DNA of 64,000 nucleotides from positions 1,116,001 through 1,180,000 of the forward strand of contig NZ_JAFEMB010000001.1 of NCBI RefSeq assembly GCF_016892705.1, given 5' to 3'. This document shows, in pieces, positions 8,195 to 15,654 of this stretch (its first letter is position 1; each line of letters begins with the position of its first letter). The stretch comes from Microvirga pudoricolor. GTDB taxonomy: Bacteria; Pseudomonadota; Alphaproteobacteria; Rhizobiales; Beijerinckiaceae. Position numbers and translations under genes: made by a program. The notes beneath the pieces are model-generated. The model saw nothing but the letters and a program-made list of their open reading frames with translations, did no database searches and was not told the DNA's origin.

Positions 8195-8239
8195 GCCTTG
8201 CCCAAAAGAGCCTTGCCCAAAAGAGCCTTGCCCAAAAGA
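8195..8239 (+). repeat. Three perfect tandem 15-bp repeats between phaA and phaB
   Basis: The unit GCCTTGCCCAAAAGA occurs three times head to tail at 8195-8209, 8210-8224 and 8225-8239, with no mismatches. It lies 26 bp after the phaA stop. The copy number is likely to vary between strains by slippage. Confidence 0.95.
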
Positions 8240-8302
8240 ACAGCGGCGCGGCGGCCAGGAAGTTCTTCCCGGCCTCGCGGAAGGCGCTAAGGTAACGGAA
8301 GG

Positions 8303-8329
8303 GGCGGCCCGGACGACTCGGGCCGCCTT
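8303..8329 (+). terminator. Hairpin between phaA and phaB
   Basis: A 9-bp stem GGCGGCCCG / CGGGCCGCC with a 7-nt loop is followed by only two T. It may attenuate read-through or stabilise the phaA transcript rather than end it fully. Confidence 0.45.
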
Positions 8330-8386
8330 CGCATCTATGGACCCGCCAAGAGGTTCATCGGGAACGGCAACGGGAAGGAGACGACA

Positions 8387-9112
8387 ATGGCGCGAGTTGC
8401 GTTGGTCACGGGCGGTACGCGCGGCATCGGCGCCGCGATCTCGAAGGCCCTGAAGGCGGCGGGCTACTCCGTCGCGGCGAATTACGGGGGCAATGATGAG
8501 GCGGCCGCGAAGTTCAAGGCGGAGACCGGGATTCCGGTCTACAAGTTCGACGTGTCGGATGCGGCCGCGTGCGACGCGGGCATCAAGGCCATCGCGTCGG
8601 AGATCGGGCCCGTCGACGTGCTCGTCAACAATGCGGGCATCACCCGGGACGGCATGTTCCACCGCATGACCTACGACCAGTGGTCCCAGGTCATGCGCAC
8701 CAACCTCGATTCCATGTTCACCTGCACCCGGCCCGTGATCGAGGGCATGCGCGAGCGCGGCTTCGGACGCATCGTCCTGATCTCGTCCATCAATGGCCAG
8801 AAGGGCCAGATCGGCCAAGCCAACTACTCCGCCGCCAAGGCAGGCGTCGTGGGCTTCGCCAAGGCGCTGGCGCAGGAGAACGCCAACAAGGGCATTACCG
8901 TGAACGTGATCGCGCCGGGCTACATCGCCACCGAGATGGTGCAGGCCGTGCCCGAGGAGGTGATGAAAACCAAGATCCTGCCCCTGATCCCGGCGGGCCG
9001 CCTGGGCGAAGCCGACGAGATCGCCCGCAGCGTCCTCTACCTGGCGGGAGAGGATGCGGGCTTCATCACGGGCTCGACGCTTACCATCAACGGCGGCCAG
9101 TACATGGCGTAA
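8387..9112 (+). CDS. phaB: NADPH-dependent acetoacetyl-CoA reductase
   Basis: 241 residues of short-chain dehydrogenase type. It reduces acetoacetyl-CoA to (R)-3-hydroxybutyryl-CoA for PHB synthesis. The cofactor loop is TGGTRGIG at residues 8-15. NNAG is at about 84, and the catalytic Ser-Tyr-Lys is seen in ISSINGQKGQIGQANYSAAK, which is the PhaB form of the motif. The C-terminus G-S-T-L-T-I-N-G-G-Q-Y-M is typical. GGAAGGAGA precedes the ATG. It follows phaA, and a terminator hairpin lies downstream. Confidence 0.96.
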   Translation: MARVALVTGGTRGIGAAISKALKAAGYSVAANYGGNDEAAAKFKAETGIPVYKFDVSDAAACDAGIKAIASEIGPVDVLVNNAGITRDGMFHRMTYDQWSQVMRTNLDSMFTCTRPVIEGMRERGFGRIVLISSINGQKGQIGQANYSAAKAGVVGFAKALAQENANKGITVNVIAPGYIATEMVQAVPEEVMKTKILPLIPAGRLGEADEIARSVLYLAGEDAGFITGSTLTINGGQYMA

Positions 9113-9181
9113 GCGGGCGCGGCTCGCGCCCCGGGCATCGCTCCCGGCGCGAGGGGCGCCGCCCTTGCCGAAAACGGCGCT

Positions 9182-9207
9182 CCGCCCCTCCCCAGGAGGG
9201 GCGGTTT
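9182..9207 (+). terminator. Terminator after phaB
   Basis: A 10-bp stem CCGCCCCTCC / GGAGGGGCGG with a 3-nt loop is followed by TTT. It is very stable and ends the phaB transcript shortly before the DMT gene. Confidence 0.7.
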
Positions 9208-9223
9208 CCGCTATGGGCGGCGC

Positions 9224-10111
9224 ATGACGACGCGCAACGCCACCCTCATCGGTTTTCTGGCCATCCTGTTCTGGTCGCTGCTGGCCCTGTTCACGGCCGC
9301 CACCGGAACGATCCCGCCGTTCCAGCTCGCCGCCATGACGTTCCTGGTCGGTGGGCTTTTGGGCGCGGCGAGCTGGATCGCCCGGCCCGAGGGCCTGCGC
9401 GCGCTGCGGCAGAAGCCGATCGTGTGGGCGCTGGGGCTTGGAGGCCTGTTTGGCTACCACGCGCTCTACTTCGCCGCCCTGCGCCTCGCGCCGCCCGCCG
9501 AATCGGGCCTCATCAACTATCTCTGGCCGCTTCTCATCGTGCTGTTCTCGTCCTTCCTGCCGGGCGAGAAGCTGAAACCCGCCCACATCGCTGGCGCCGT
9601 CCTGGGCTTCGCGGGCGTCGCGCTCCTCATCGCGGGGCGCGGCGGGCTCGATGCCCGGTCCGAGTACATTCCGGGCTATCTCTGCGCCTTCGTGGCCTCG
9701 TTCGTGTGGGCGGGTTATTCGGTCCTGTCCCGACGCTTCGGGCAGGTGCCCACCGATGCGGTGGCGGGGTTCTGCCTGGCCACATCGGCGTTGAGCCTCC
9801 TGTGCCACCTCGCCTTCGAGGCGACAATCTGGCCCGAGACGGCCACGCAGTGGCTGGCTCTGCTGGCGCTCGGCATCGGCCCGGTCGGGGCGGCGTTCTA
9901 TGTGTGGGACGTGGGCATGAAGCGCGGCGACATCCGCCTGCTGGGCGTCGCCTCCTACGCGACGCCGGTTCTCTCGACCCTGATCCTCGTGGCGGCGGGC
10001 TACGCGGAACCGTCCTGGATCCTCGCCCTCTCCTGCGGCCTCATCGTGGCCGGCGCCCTGGTGGCGACCCTGATGGGCAAGCGCGTCAGCGCGAAGCGGG
10101 CCGCGGCATGA
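9224..10111 (+). CDS. DMT (EamA) family transporter, YddG-like exporter
   Basis: 295 residues with about ten hydrophobic helices, starting FLAILFWSLLALF. Two EamA repeats are apparent: the first includes NYLWPLLIVLFSSFLPGEKL, and the second ends in P-V-L-S-T-L-I-L-V with a late A-G-A-L-V-A-T-L. The pattern AAESGLINYLWPL-like and AAFYVWDVGMKRG is typical of aromatic amino acid exporters of the YddG group. The substrate is inferred only. Its 3' end overlaps the convergent GNAT gene by 26 bp. Confidence 0.83.
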   Translation: MTTRNATLIGFLAILFWSLLALFTAATGTIPPFQLAAMTFLVGGLLGAASWIARPEGLRALRQKPIVWALGLGGLFGYHALYFAALRLAPPAESGLINYLWPLLIVLFSSFLPGEKLKPAHIAGAVLGFAGVALLIAGRGGLDARSEYIPGYLCAFVASFVWAGYSVLSRRFGQVPTDAVAGFCLATSALSLLCHLAFEATIWPETATQWLALLALGIGPVGAAFYVWDVGMKRGDIRLLGVASYATPVLSTLILVAAGYAEPSWILALSCGLIVAGALVATLMGKRVSAKRAAA

Positions 10112-10844
10112 CCCGGTGGGTGTAGCGGTAGGCCGGCTGGAATCCTAAAGCCCCATAGAGCGAGCGCGCCACCTCGTTGGCTTCCAGCACCTGGAGATAG
10201 GCGGTATGCGCCCCTTGCGCACAGCCCCAGGCCATGAGGCTCGACACCACCCGGCGCCCGAGCCCGATGCCGCGCAGGTCCGGCGACACCACGATGTCGT
10301 AGAGGCCGACATAGCCGCGCTCCACGACCCCGAGCCCCCAGGCGACCGGCTTGTCGTCGAGGCTCAGCGTCGCGAAGCCCGCCCTCTGGCGGATGCGCGA
10401 CACGATCTCGATCAGCGTCTTGTCGTCGGCCTTCTCGCCGCCATAGGAACGCGCGGTTTCCTGCACCCAGCGCTTCGTCACGGCAGGCTGGATGGCCACC
10501 TCCGGATCCGGGCTGCAATCGCCGTCGACGGGCGCGGTCAGCACCATCGTAGGTTCGATCTCGTCGAACCCCCGCTCGGCCAGCAGCGCGTCCGCCTCCG
10601 GGGCCTGGACGCCCGTGAGCCGAAAGGTGGGGCGAACGTTGGCGACGATGAAATGCTCGACCATGTGGTCGACGAGCGCCCCGTCGAGGGTCGCGCCGAC
10701 GCTGAGCGGCGTCGCCGAATTGGCGCGCTTGGAATAGCCGTTGGCGAAGCGCAGCACCCAGCCGTCGTAGAACTGGTAGTCGAAGGACGGCCAGGCGTTC
10801 ATCAGCCGGCTCTCGAGGCCGAGGATGGAATCGTGGTCGGTCAT
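10086..10844 (-). CDS. GNAT-family N-acetyltransferase
   Basis: 252 residues. The N-terminal half (E-S-R-L-M-N-A-W-P-S, then W-x-L-R-F-A-N-G-Y-S-K-R-A-N-S) is typical of the two-domain GNATs sometimes fused or paired with metabolic genes. The C-terminal acetyl-CoA motif reads VVSPDLRGIGLGRRVVSSLM, followed by LQVLEANEVARSLYGALGF. The ATG at 10844 has AGAAGG close upstream. It follows gloB by 25 bp on the same strand, so the two probably form one operon. The substrate is unknown. Confidence 0.87.
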   Translation of the reverse strand: MTDHDSILGLESRLMNAWPSFDYQFYDGWVLRFANGYSKRANSATPLSVGATLDGALVDHMVEHFIVANVRPTFRLTGVQAPEADALLAERGFDEIEPTMVLTAPVDGDCSPDPEVAIQPAVTKRWVQETARSYGGEKADDKTLIEIVSRIRQRAGFATLSLDDKPVAWGLGVVERGYVGLYDIVVSPDLRGIGLGRRVVSSLMAWGCAQGAHTAYLQVLEANEVARSLYGALGFQPAYRYTHRVMPRPASR

Positions 10845-10869
10845 GGGGCCTTCTGCCGGATGGGCGAAA

Positions 10870-11637
10870 TCAGAACCTGTTCTTCCACTCCCGCAGCGCT
10901 TTGAAAACCGCAAAAGGATCGCCCGCGTCGAGATTCACGGCTTTCGCCACCCCGGCCTCGCCCGCTCTCAAGAAAGGATTCGTGGCCCTCTCGGCCCCGA
11001 TGGTGGACGGCACCAGGAAGGTGCCCTCGGCCCGGGCGGTCTCGGCCTCCTCCATGCGGGCCTTCAAGGCAGCGTTGCCGGGCTCGACCGCGAGGGCGAA
11101 GCGCCCGTTCGAGAGCACGTAATCGTGGCCCGAATAGACGCTCGCCTCCTCCGGCAGGGCCGCGAGGCGCTGAAGCGAGTGCCATAGATCCGGATAGGAG
11201 CCGTCGAGCACGCGCCCGCAGCCCAGGGTGAACAGGGTGTCGCCGCAGAACAGAACCCGGTCGGCCGCGAACCAGTACGAGACGTGGTCCGAGCAATGGC
11301 CCGGCGTCTCCCAGACATGGGCCTGGAGATCGCCCACATGGACCGTGTCGCCCTCCTGGACGTAGGCATCCGCCTGGGGCACCTGGGCGCGCGCCTTGCT
11401 CGGCGCCACCACCCGGCAGCCCGTGCGGGCCTTCAGGGCCTCGATGCCCTGGACATGGTCGCTGTGCCGGTGCGTAACGAGAATGTCCGTGAGCTGCCAG
11501 CCCGTTTCCGCGAGAGCCGCCAGGATCGGAGCCTCCTCGGGGGCGTCGATGGCCGCGCAGGCGCCCGTATTGGGATCGTGGATCAGCGCCCCGATATTGT
11601 CCTGGAGGCAGAGAAAGGCGTGGACTTGAGCTGGCAT
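10870..11637 (-). CDS. gloB: Hydroxyacylglutathione hydrolase (glyoxalase II)
   Basis: 255 residues. It hydrolyses S-D-lactoylglutathione in methylglyoxal detoxification. The metal-binding motif is THRHSDHVQG (H-x-H-x-D-H kept, with Arg replacing the usual middle His). Further ligands are in ETPGHCSDHVSYWF, FCGDTLFTLGCGR and YSGHDYVLSN. The C-terminal substrate domain carries NPFLRAGE and F-x-x-L-R-x-W-K-N. The ATG at 11637 has GAGGGA 7 nt upstream. It is divergent from a methyltransferase gene, an arrangement common in Rhizobiales, and is followed by a GNAT. Confidence 0.94.
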   Translation of the reverse strand: MPAQVHAFLCLQDNIGALIHDPNTGACAAIDAPEEAPILAALAETGWQLTDILVTHRHSDHVQGIEALKARTGCRVVAPSKARAQVPQADAYVQEGDTVHVGDLQAHVWETPGHCSDHVSYWFAADRVLFCGDTLFTLGCGRVLDGSYPDLWHSLQRLAALPEEASVYSGHDYVLSNGRFALAVEPGNAALKARMEEAETARAEGTFLVPSTIGAERATNPFLRAGEAGVAKAVNLDAGDPFAVFKALREWKNRF

Positions 11638-11765
11638 CCGGATCCCTCGGGCGAACCTTGGCTTGATGGCCTGGGAGGTATCATGGGACACTGTGCGGGA
11701 GAAACCAGACCTCGGCCATGAGCTTTCAGGCCCGAATCCGTTGAATCGAGCGTTACGACCGCCCC

Positions 11766-12524
11766 ATGAGCATGGACATCACCGATCTGCGAGGCTTCTA
11801 CGGCAGCGCGCTGGGGGCCGTGACCCGACGCTTCGTCGGGGGCGCCATCGGCCGGTTCTGGGGGCCGCTCACAGGGCTGCGGGTGCTCGGCCTCGGTTTC
11901 GCGACGCCGTATCTCTGGGGCATCCGGGACGAGTGCGAGCGGGTTCTGGCCTTCATGCCGGCCCAGCAGGGCGTGGTGAACTGGCCGCCGACGGGCGCCT
12001 CCGCCTCCACACTGGTCGACCCGCTCATCATGCCGCTGCCCGATTCGTCGATCGACCGGGTTCTCGTGGTCCACGCGCTCGAAACCGTGGAGAGCCCGAC
12101 GGAGCTGCTGCACGAGATCTGGCGCATCCTGACACCTGGCGGGCGCATCATCCTGGTGGCGCCCAACCGGCGCGGCCTCTGGGCCCGCATGGACACCACG
12201 CCCTTCGGCTACGGGCAGCCCTACAGCCGGTCTCAGCTGAAGGGCCTCATGCGCCAGACCTGGTTCTCGCCCGAGCGTTGGGCCGAGACCCTCTACGTTC
12301 CGCCCCTGCGCAGCCGCGTGCTCTTGCGTACCGCCCAAGCCTGGGAGCGGGTCGGCTCGGGCTTCTCGCTGCCGGGGGCCGGGGTGCACATCGTGGAGGC
12401 CACGAAACAGCTCTACCGGCCAGGGATTGTGCGCGCCGCCCGGCGGCGCACCCGGCTCGTGCCCGTCCTGGCGCCGGCCCCTGCGCGGGCCTCGCGCGTG
12501 ACGGCCGGCAAGCCGCGGGCCTAA
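11766..12524 (+). CDS. Class I SAM-dependent methyltransferase (beside gloB)
   Basis: 252 residues. A Methyltransf_11-type core is seen: the SAM loop is divergent (LRVLGLGFATPY), and the acidic motif and motif IV are D-S-S-I-D-R-V-L-V-V-H-A-L-E with L-L-H-E-I-W-R-I-L-T-P-G-G-R-I. The C-terminus is basic and proline/alanine-rich. The substrate is unknown. It lies divergent from gloB with 128 bp between, a conserved pairing I recall from alphaproteobacteria, which may hint at a link to glutathione or aldehyde stress. The ATG at 11766 was preferred. Confidence 0.82.
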   Translation: MSMDITDLRGFYGSALGAVTRRFVGGAIGRFWGPLTGLRVLGLGFATPYLWGIRDECERVLAFMPAQQGVVNWPPTGASASTLVDPLIMPLPDSSIDRVLVVHALETVESPTELLHEIWRILTPGGRIILVAPNRRGLWARMDTTPFGYGQPYSRSQLKGLMRQTWFSPERWAETLYVPPLRSRVLLRTAQAWERVGSGFSLPGAGVHIVEATKQLYRPGIVRAARRRTRLVPVLAPAPARASRVTAGKPRA

Positions 12525-12584
12525 ACGGCTGAAATCCCGCCTGCACGACCGTCCGGAAAACTCTTCCGGCGCATGTGATCGCAC

Positions 12585-12627
12585 TTGACGTACATTATAC
12601 GCACAAGGTACGTATAGTATACTGTAC
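12585..12627 (+). promoter_or_regulatory. AT-rich dyad upstream of aztD, possible Zur-type operator
   Basis: Arms GTACATTATAC (12590-12600) and GTATACTGTAC (12617-12627) are complementary at 10 of 11 positions. The inner stretch also holds the perfect 11-mer GTATAGTATAC. A TTGACG hexamer overlaps the left edge. The patch is strikingly AT-rich for this GC-rich window and sits 157 bp before the zinc chaperone gene. Zinc control is inferred from that neighbour. Confidence 0.45.
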
Positions 12628-12783
12628 GATGTTCACGAACAGCCATCGCGCTGTCGAGGCTCACGGGCGGGCCCCTGATCTGGGCTCGCCGGGCGCGCCC
12701 CGGCAGTCGCCCTGCCGATGCAGCCCGAAGGCCCGCGCAGCCTTTGGGGCCGCATGCCCTCCGCCACCCCACAGGACGCTTCC

Positions 12784-14085
12784 ATGAACCGATCCATCAC
12801 CCGCGCCCTTCTGGCCGGATCCGCCGCCCTCGCCATGGCAGGCGGAACTCAGGCGCACGACCACGCGGTCTCGCGCGGCCGCCTCGTCTACGCCGACCAT
12901 CAGGCTCCCCGGATCCACGTGCTCGACCTCGACAGTGGCGAGACCACCCACAGCTTCGACGTGCCGGACGCCAATCCTTCCCTGTCCACCACGGAGAACG
13001 GACGCTACATCGTCATCAAGACCGGGGATGCCGCCGGGACGGTGCGCTTCCTCGATACCGGACTGACCTTCGAATCCCACGGCGATCATGTGGACGTGCA
13101 CAAGGGCGAGGTGCGGATGCTCGACTTCGCCCTGTCCGGCGACAAGCCCGCGCATGTGGTCTCGGATAGCGGCTGGGTGAGCGTGTTCTTCGACGGCCAC
13201 CGGCCCTGGGAGCGCGCAAGCGATCCCCACGCGAGCTTCATCGCGCTCGACAGCCTCGGCACACCCGAACCGACAACCGTCACCTGGAAGAGCCCGGCGC
13301 CGCAGCACGGCATCGCATTCGCGCTCGGCCGGGACGAGTGGCTCGTGTCGACGCCCAACGCCGCCTATGCGGCGGGCGACCAAACGGCGAGTTCGCGCCC
13401 GAACGGCTTCCAGGTCGTCGCGTCCGGCGGCGAGCGGGTGCTCGCGTCCTTCGACAACCTCGCGGACCCGCAGAATTCCTGCAAGGAATACCATGGACAT
13501 GCCCCCCGCGAGGGCGTGCACGTGTTCGGCTGCGCCGGCGGACCGGCGGACCACCTCACGGCGGGCGGATTGCTGGTGATGTCCCGAGCCGACACGGGCT
13601 GGCAGGCGCGGCGCCTGCCTTACCCGGATGCGCGCCGCTCCTCAACCGTGAAAGCGGGCAAAGCCGGTGCGCTGGTCGCCAATTACGGCAGCGTTGGCCC
13701 CTACGACGCGCTGCTGCGGATCGACCCGGCCGCGAAGACGCTCGCGGCGGCGGACGTGTTCCCGGTTCCGGGCGGGCAGGCCGTGTGCCATTTCGAGGTG
13801 TCAGCCAACGGCAGGCGCGTCGCAAACCTGACGCCGGACGGACGTTTGCGGATCTACGAGATGTCGCCGGACTGGAAGCAGGTGGCGCAGTTCGACGCCG
13901 TTCCGGCCTTCGACTGCGCCTACGGGGCCAAGACGCCAACGCCAAACCTTGCGCTCGTGGGCGAGAGCATCTTCGTGAGCGATCCGCTCGGCAAGCGCAT
14001 TCGCGAGTACGGCATCGGCACCCTGCGGCAGGGACTCGACCTGCCGGTGGACGGGGTGCCGGCGAACCTCGCCGGGGGCGATTAG
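12784..14085 (+). CDS. aztD: Periplasmic zinc metallochaperone AztD
   Basis: 433 residues. A signal peptide (MNRSITRALLAGSAALAMAGG, cleavage near TQA-HDH) exposes an N-terminal HDH, and a His/Asp-rich motif HGDHVDVHKGEV follows near residues 100-111. The rest reads as a beta-propeller (repeated V-x-V/D-L-x-S-G, KEYHGHAPREGVHVFGC). AztD passes zinc to the AztC binding protein of the AztABC importer. No aztABC genes are in this window, so this copy is an orphan here. The ATG at 12784 is set by the signal peptide. It converges on the DUF5996 gene with a 7-bp gap. Confidence 0.85.
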   Translation: MNRSITRALLAGSAALAMAGGTQAHDHAVSRGRLVYADHQAPRIHVLDLDSGETTHSFDVPDANPSLSTTENGRYIVIKTGDAAGTVRFLDTGLTFESHGDHVDVHKGEVRMLDFALSGDKPAHVVSDSGWVSVFFDGHRPWERASDPHASFIALDSLGTPEPTTVTWKSPAPQHGIAFALGRDEWLVSTPNAAYAAGDQTASSRPNGFQVVASGGERVLASFDNLADPQNSCKEYHGHAPREGVHVFGCAGGPADHLTAGGLLVMSRADTGWQARRLPYPDARRSSTVKAGKAGALVANYGSVGPYDALLRIDPAAKTLAAADVFPVPGGQAVCHFEVSANGRRVANLTPDGRLRIYEMSPDWKQVAQFDAVPAFDCAYGAKTPTPNLALVGESIFVSDPLGKRIREYGIGTLRQGLDLPVDGVPANLAGGD

Positions 14086-14092
14086 GGCCGGG

Positions 14093-15040
14093 TCACGCCG
14101 GGACCGGGCGCGGCTGCGCCGGGATGCCGAGCGAGCATTCCAGCGCGGCGCGGTCCCACCCCCCGGCGTCGGCGGCCGCCACGTAGGTGGTGTTGAGAAA
14201 ATCGAGCAGGAGCGCGTCGGGCGAGGCCGCGTGGCGCACTGTCTCGTAGGGCAGGAGAAACTCGCCGAGTGTCTTATCGAAATGCGCGCCCGGCGAGACC
14301 GGCCTGTCGCGAAAGCCCGGCGGCTCCGGGTACGCATACGAATAGAAGGCCGGATGCGGATAGGCATCGCTGCCGGGCCAGAACCCGGCGCTGCTCACCT
14401 CGTGCGAATAGGCCTCGCGGGTCACCCCGTCGGGCAGGCCCGGCACGCCGCCGGGATGCGCCGGCGCGGGCTTTCCCGAGAACCGCGTGACGGCCAGATC
14501 GAAGCTGCCCCAGAAGAAATGCACCGGGCTCGCCTTGCCGAGGAAGCTCGAGCGGAAGAGCTTGAACACCCGGTCGACCTGCACGAGCGCGCGCCAGAAG
14601 CGGTGCGCGGCGGCGGCGTCATAGGTTTTATGGGTGTCGTCCTGCGAGAACGGGATCGGATCCGGCACCTCGTTGGGCATCTCGTTGATGGCCGCCCGGA
14701 TGCCCAGCCCGTCGAGGCATTCCATGACCCGCCGGTAGAAGGCGGCGACGCTCTGCGCTTCGAGGGGAAGCGCCCATTCGTCGCCCCGGCTCGTGCGGAC
14801 CAGGAGCTGGTGCGCGATGAAGTCGAATTCGAGTTCCAGGATCTCGTGTCCGACCGGGATGGGCGAGGTGCCGAGCCCTCGGGCGGTCACGTAGAGCGGC
14901 ACCTGCCAGCCGTGATTGAGCCAGGGCGTCAGCGACAGGCGAATTTTGCCGACGATCTGCGTCCAGAGCTGCAAGGTCGCGGCGGTGTCGCGCCAGGCGG
15001 GGTAGGACAGTTCGGGCCAATGGGGGGCGGCGTCATGCAT
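14093..15040 (-). CDS. DUF5996 family protein
   Basis: 315 residues. The N-terminal W-P-x-L-x-Y-x-x-W-R-D-T-x-A-T-L-Q-L-W-T-Q-I-V-G-K pattern, N-H-G-W-Q-V-P-L-Y and a central VHFFWGSFDLAVTRFSG are the marks of DUF5996. The function is unknown. It has no signal peptide and is probably cytosolic. The ATG at 15040 has a GAAGGA site at normal spacing, whereas the ATG at 15049 has none at usable distance. It lies 64 bp behind the DUF779 gene on the same strand and may be the last gene of the aldehyde dehydrogenase transcript. Confidence 0.82.
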   Translation of the reverse strand: MHDAAPHWPELSYPAWRDTAATLQLWTQIVGKIRLSLTPWLNHGWQVPLYVTARGLGTSPIPVGHEILELEFDFIAHQLLVRTSRGDEWALPLEAQSVAAFYRRVMECLDGLGIRAAINEMPNEVPDPIPFSQDDTHKTYDAAAAHRFWRALVQVDRVFKLFRSSFLGKASPVHFFWGSFDLAVTRFSGKPAPAHPGGVPGLPDGVTREAYSHEVSSAGFWPGSDAYPHPAFYSYAYPEPPGFRDRPVSPGAHFDKTLGEFLLPYETVRHAASPDALLLDFLNTTYVAAADAGGWDRAALECSLGIPAQPRPVPA

Positions 15041-15104
15041 CGGGGCCATCCTTCGCTAGGCAAGGATATAGGCCGAGAAGCCCCCGTCGCCATAGGGCCA
15101 AGCT

Positions 15105-15485
15105 TCAAGGGGTCGTGACGCCGTTCAGGGCCTCGCTCTCCTCGTCCGTGAACAGGCGCGAGCGGGTGAGAAAGCGCACGTCCCGGCCGTTGTCGAGGGA
15201 GAACATCCCGCCCCGGCCCTGCACCACGTCGATGATGAGCTGGGTGTGCTTCCAATATTCGAACTGCGACCGGCTGATATAGAACGGCGCATCACCGATG
15301 GTGCCCAGCAGCACGTCGTTGTCGCCCACGATGTAATCGCCTTGCGGATAACACATGGGCGAGGAGCCGTCGCAGCATCCGCCCGACTGGTGGAACAGCA
15401 CCGGCCCGTGATCGCTCACGATCTCGGCCAGGAGCGCGAGCCCAGCGGGCGTGACGGTAACACGCGGGGGCGGAAAGTCGGACAT
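15105..15485 (-). CDS. DUF779 family protein
   Basis: 126 residues. The family pattern is clear: V-T-x-x-A-x-x-L-L, then HQSGGCCDGSSPMCYP (Cys-rich), D-V-L-L-G-T-I-G, and QFEYWKHTQLIIDVVQGRGGMFSLDN. DUF779 proteins are typically encoded next to aldehyde or alcohol dehydrogenases, as here. The biochemical role is unestablished, and the three clustered Cys suggest metal or thiol chemistry. GGAGA precedes the ATG at 15485. It is downstream of the aldehyde dehydrogenase with a palindromic repeat between them. Confidence 0.9.
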   Translation of the reverse strand: MSDFPPPRVTVTPAGLALLAEIVSDHGPVLFHQSGGCCDGSSPMCYPQGDYIVGDNDVLLGTIGDAPFYISRSQFEYWKHTQLIIDVVQGRGGMFSLDNGRDVRFLTRSRLFTDEESEALNGVTTP

Positions 15486-15531
15486 GGTTTTCTCCAAACA
15501 CGGACGATGGCGGCGTGTCCACAGCCACCAA

Positions 15532-15634
15532 CCTCATCCTGAGGGAATTGCGAAGCAATTCGTCTCGAAGGATATTTCCAGTGCTCTCTGGATCCTCCTT
15601 CGAGACGCCGCTTCCGCGGCTCCTCAGGATGAGG
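15532..15634. repeat. Palindromic dispersed repeat, copy 2 (short class, 103 bp)
   Basis: It begins CCTCATCCTGAGG and ends CTCAGGATGAGG. The left arm holds the perfect hairpin GAATTGCGAAGCAATTC and GTCTCGAAGGA. The right arm holds TCCTTCGAGAC and GCCGCTTCCGCGGC. The loop is GTGCTCTCTGGA-like, shared with the 60368 copy. It sits between the aldehyde dehydrogenase and DUF779 genes, inside a probable operon. Confidence 0.9.
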
Positions 15635-15654
15635 GTGAGTTCAATTCAAGACGC

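Noticed and set aside
7454..9808. A 784-codon minus-strand open frame
   Set aside because: It runs antisense to phaA, phaB and the DMT gene and shows no recognisable domain. The real genes have ribosome sites and catalytic motifs.
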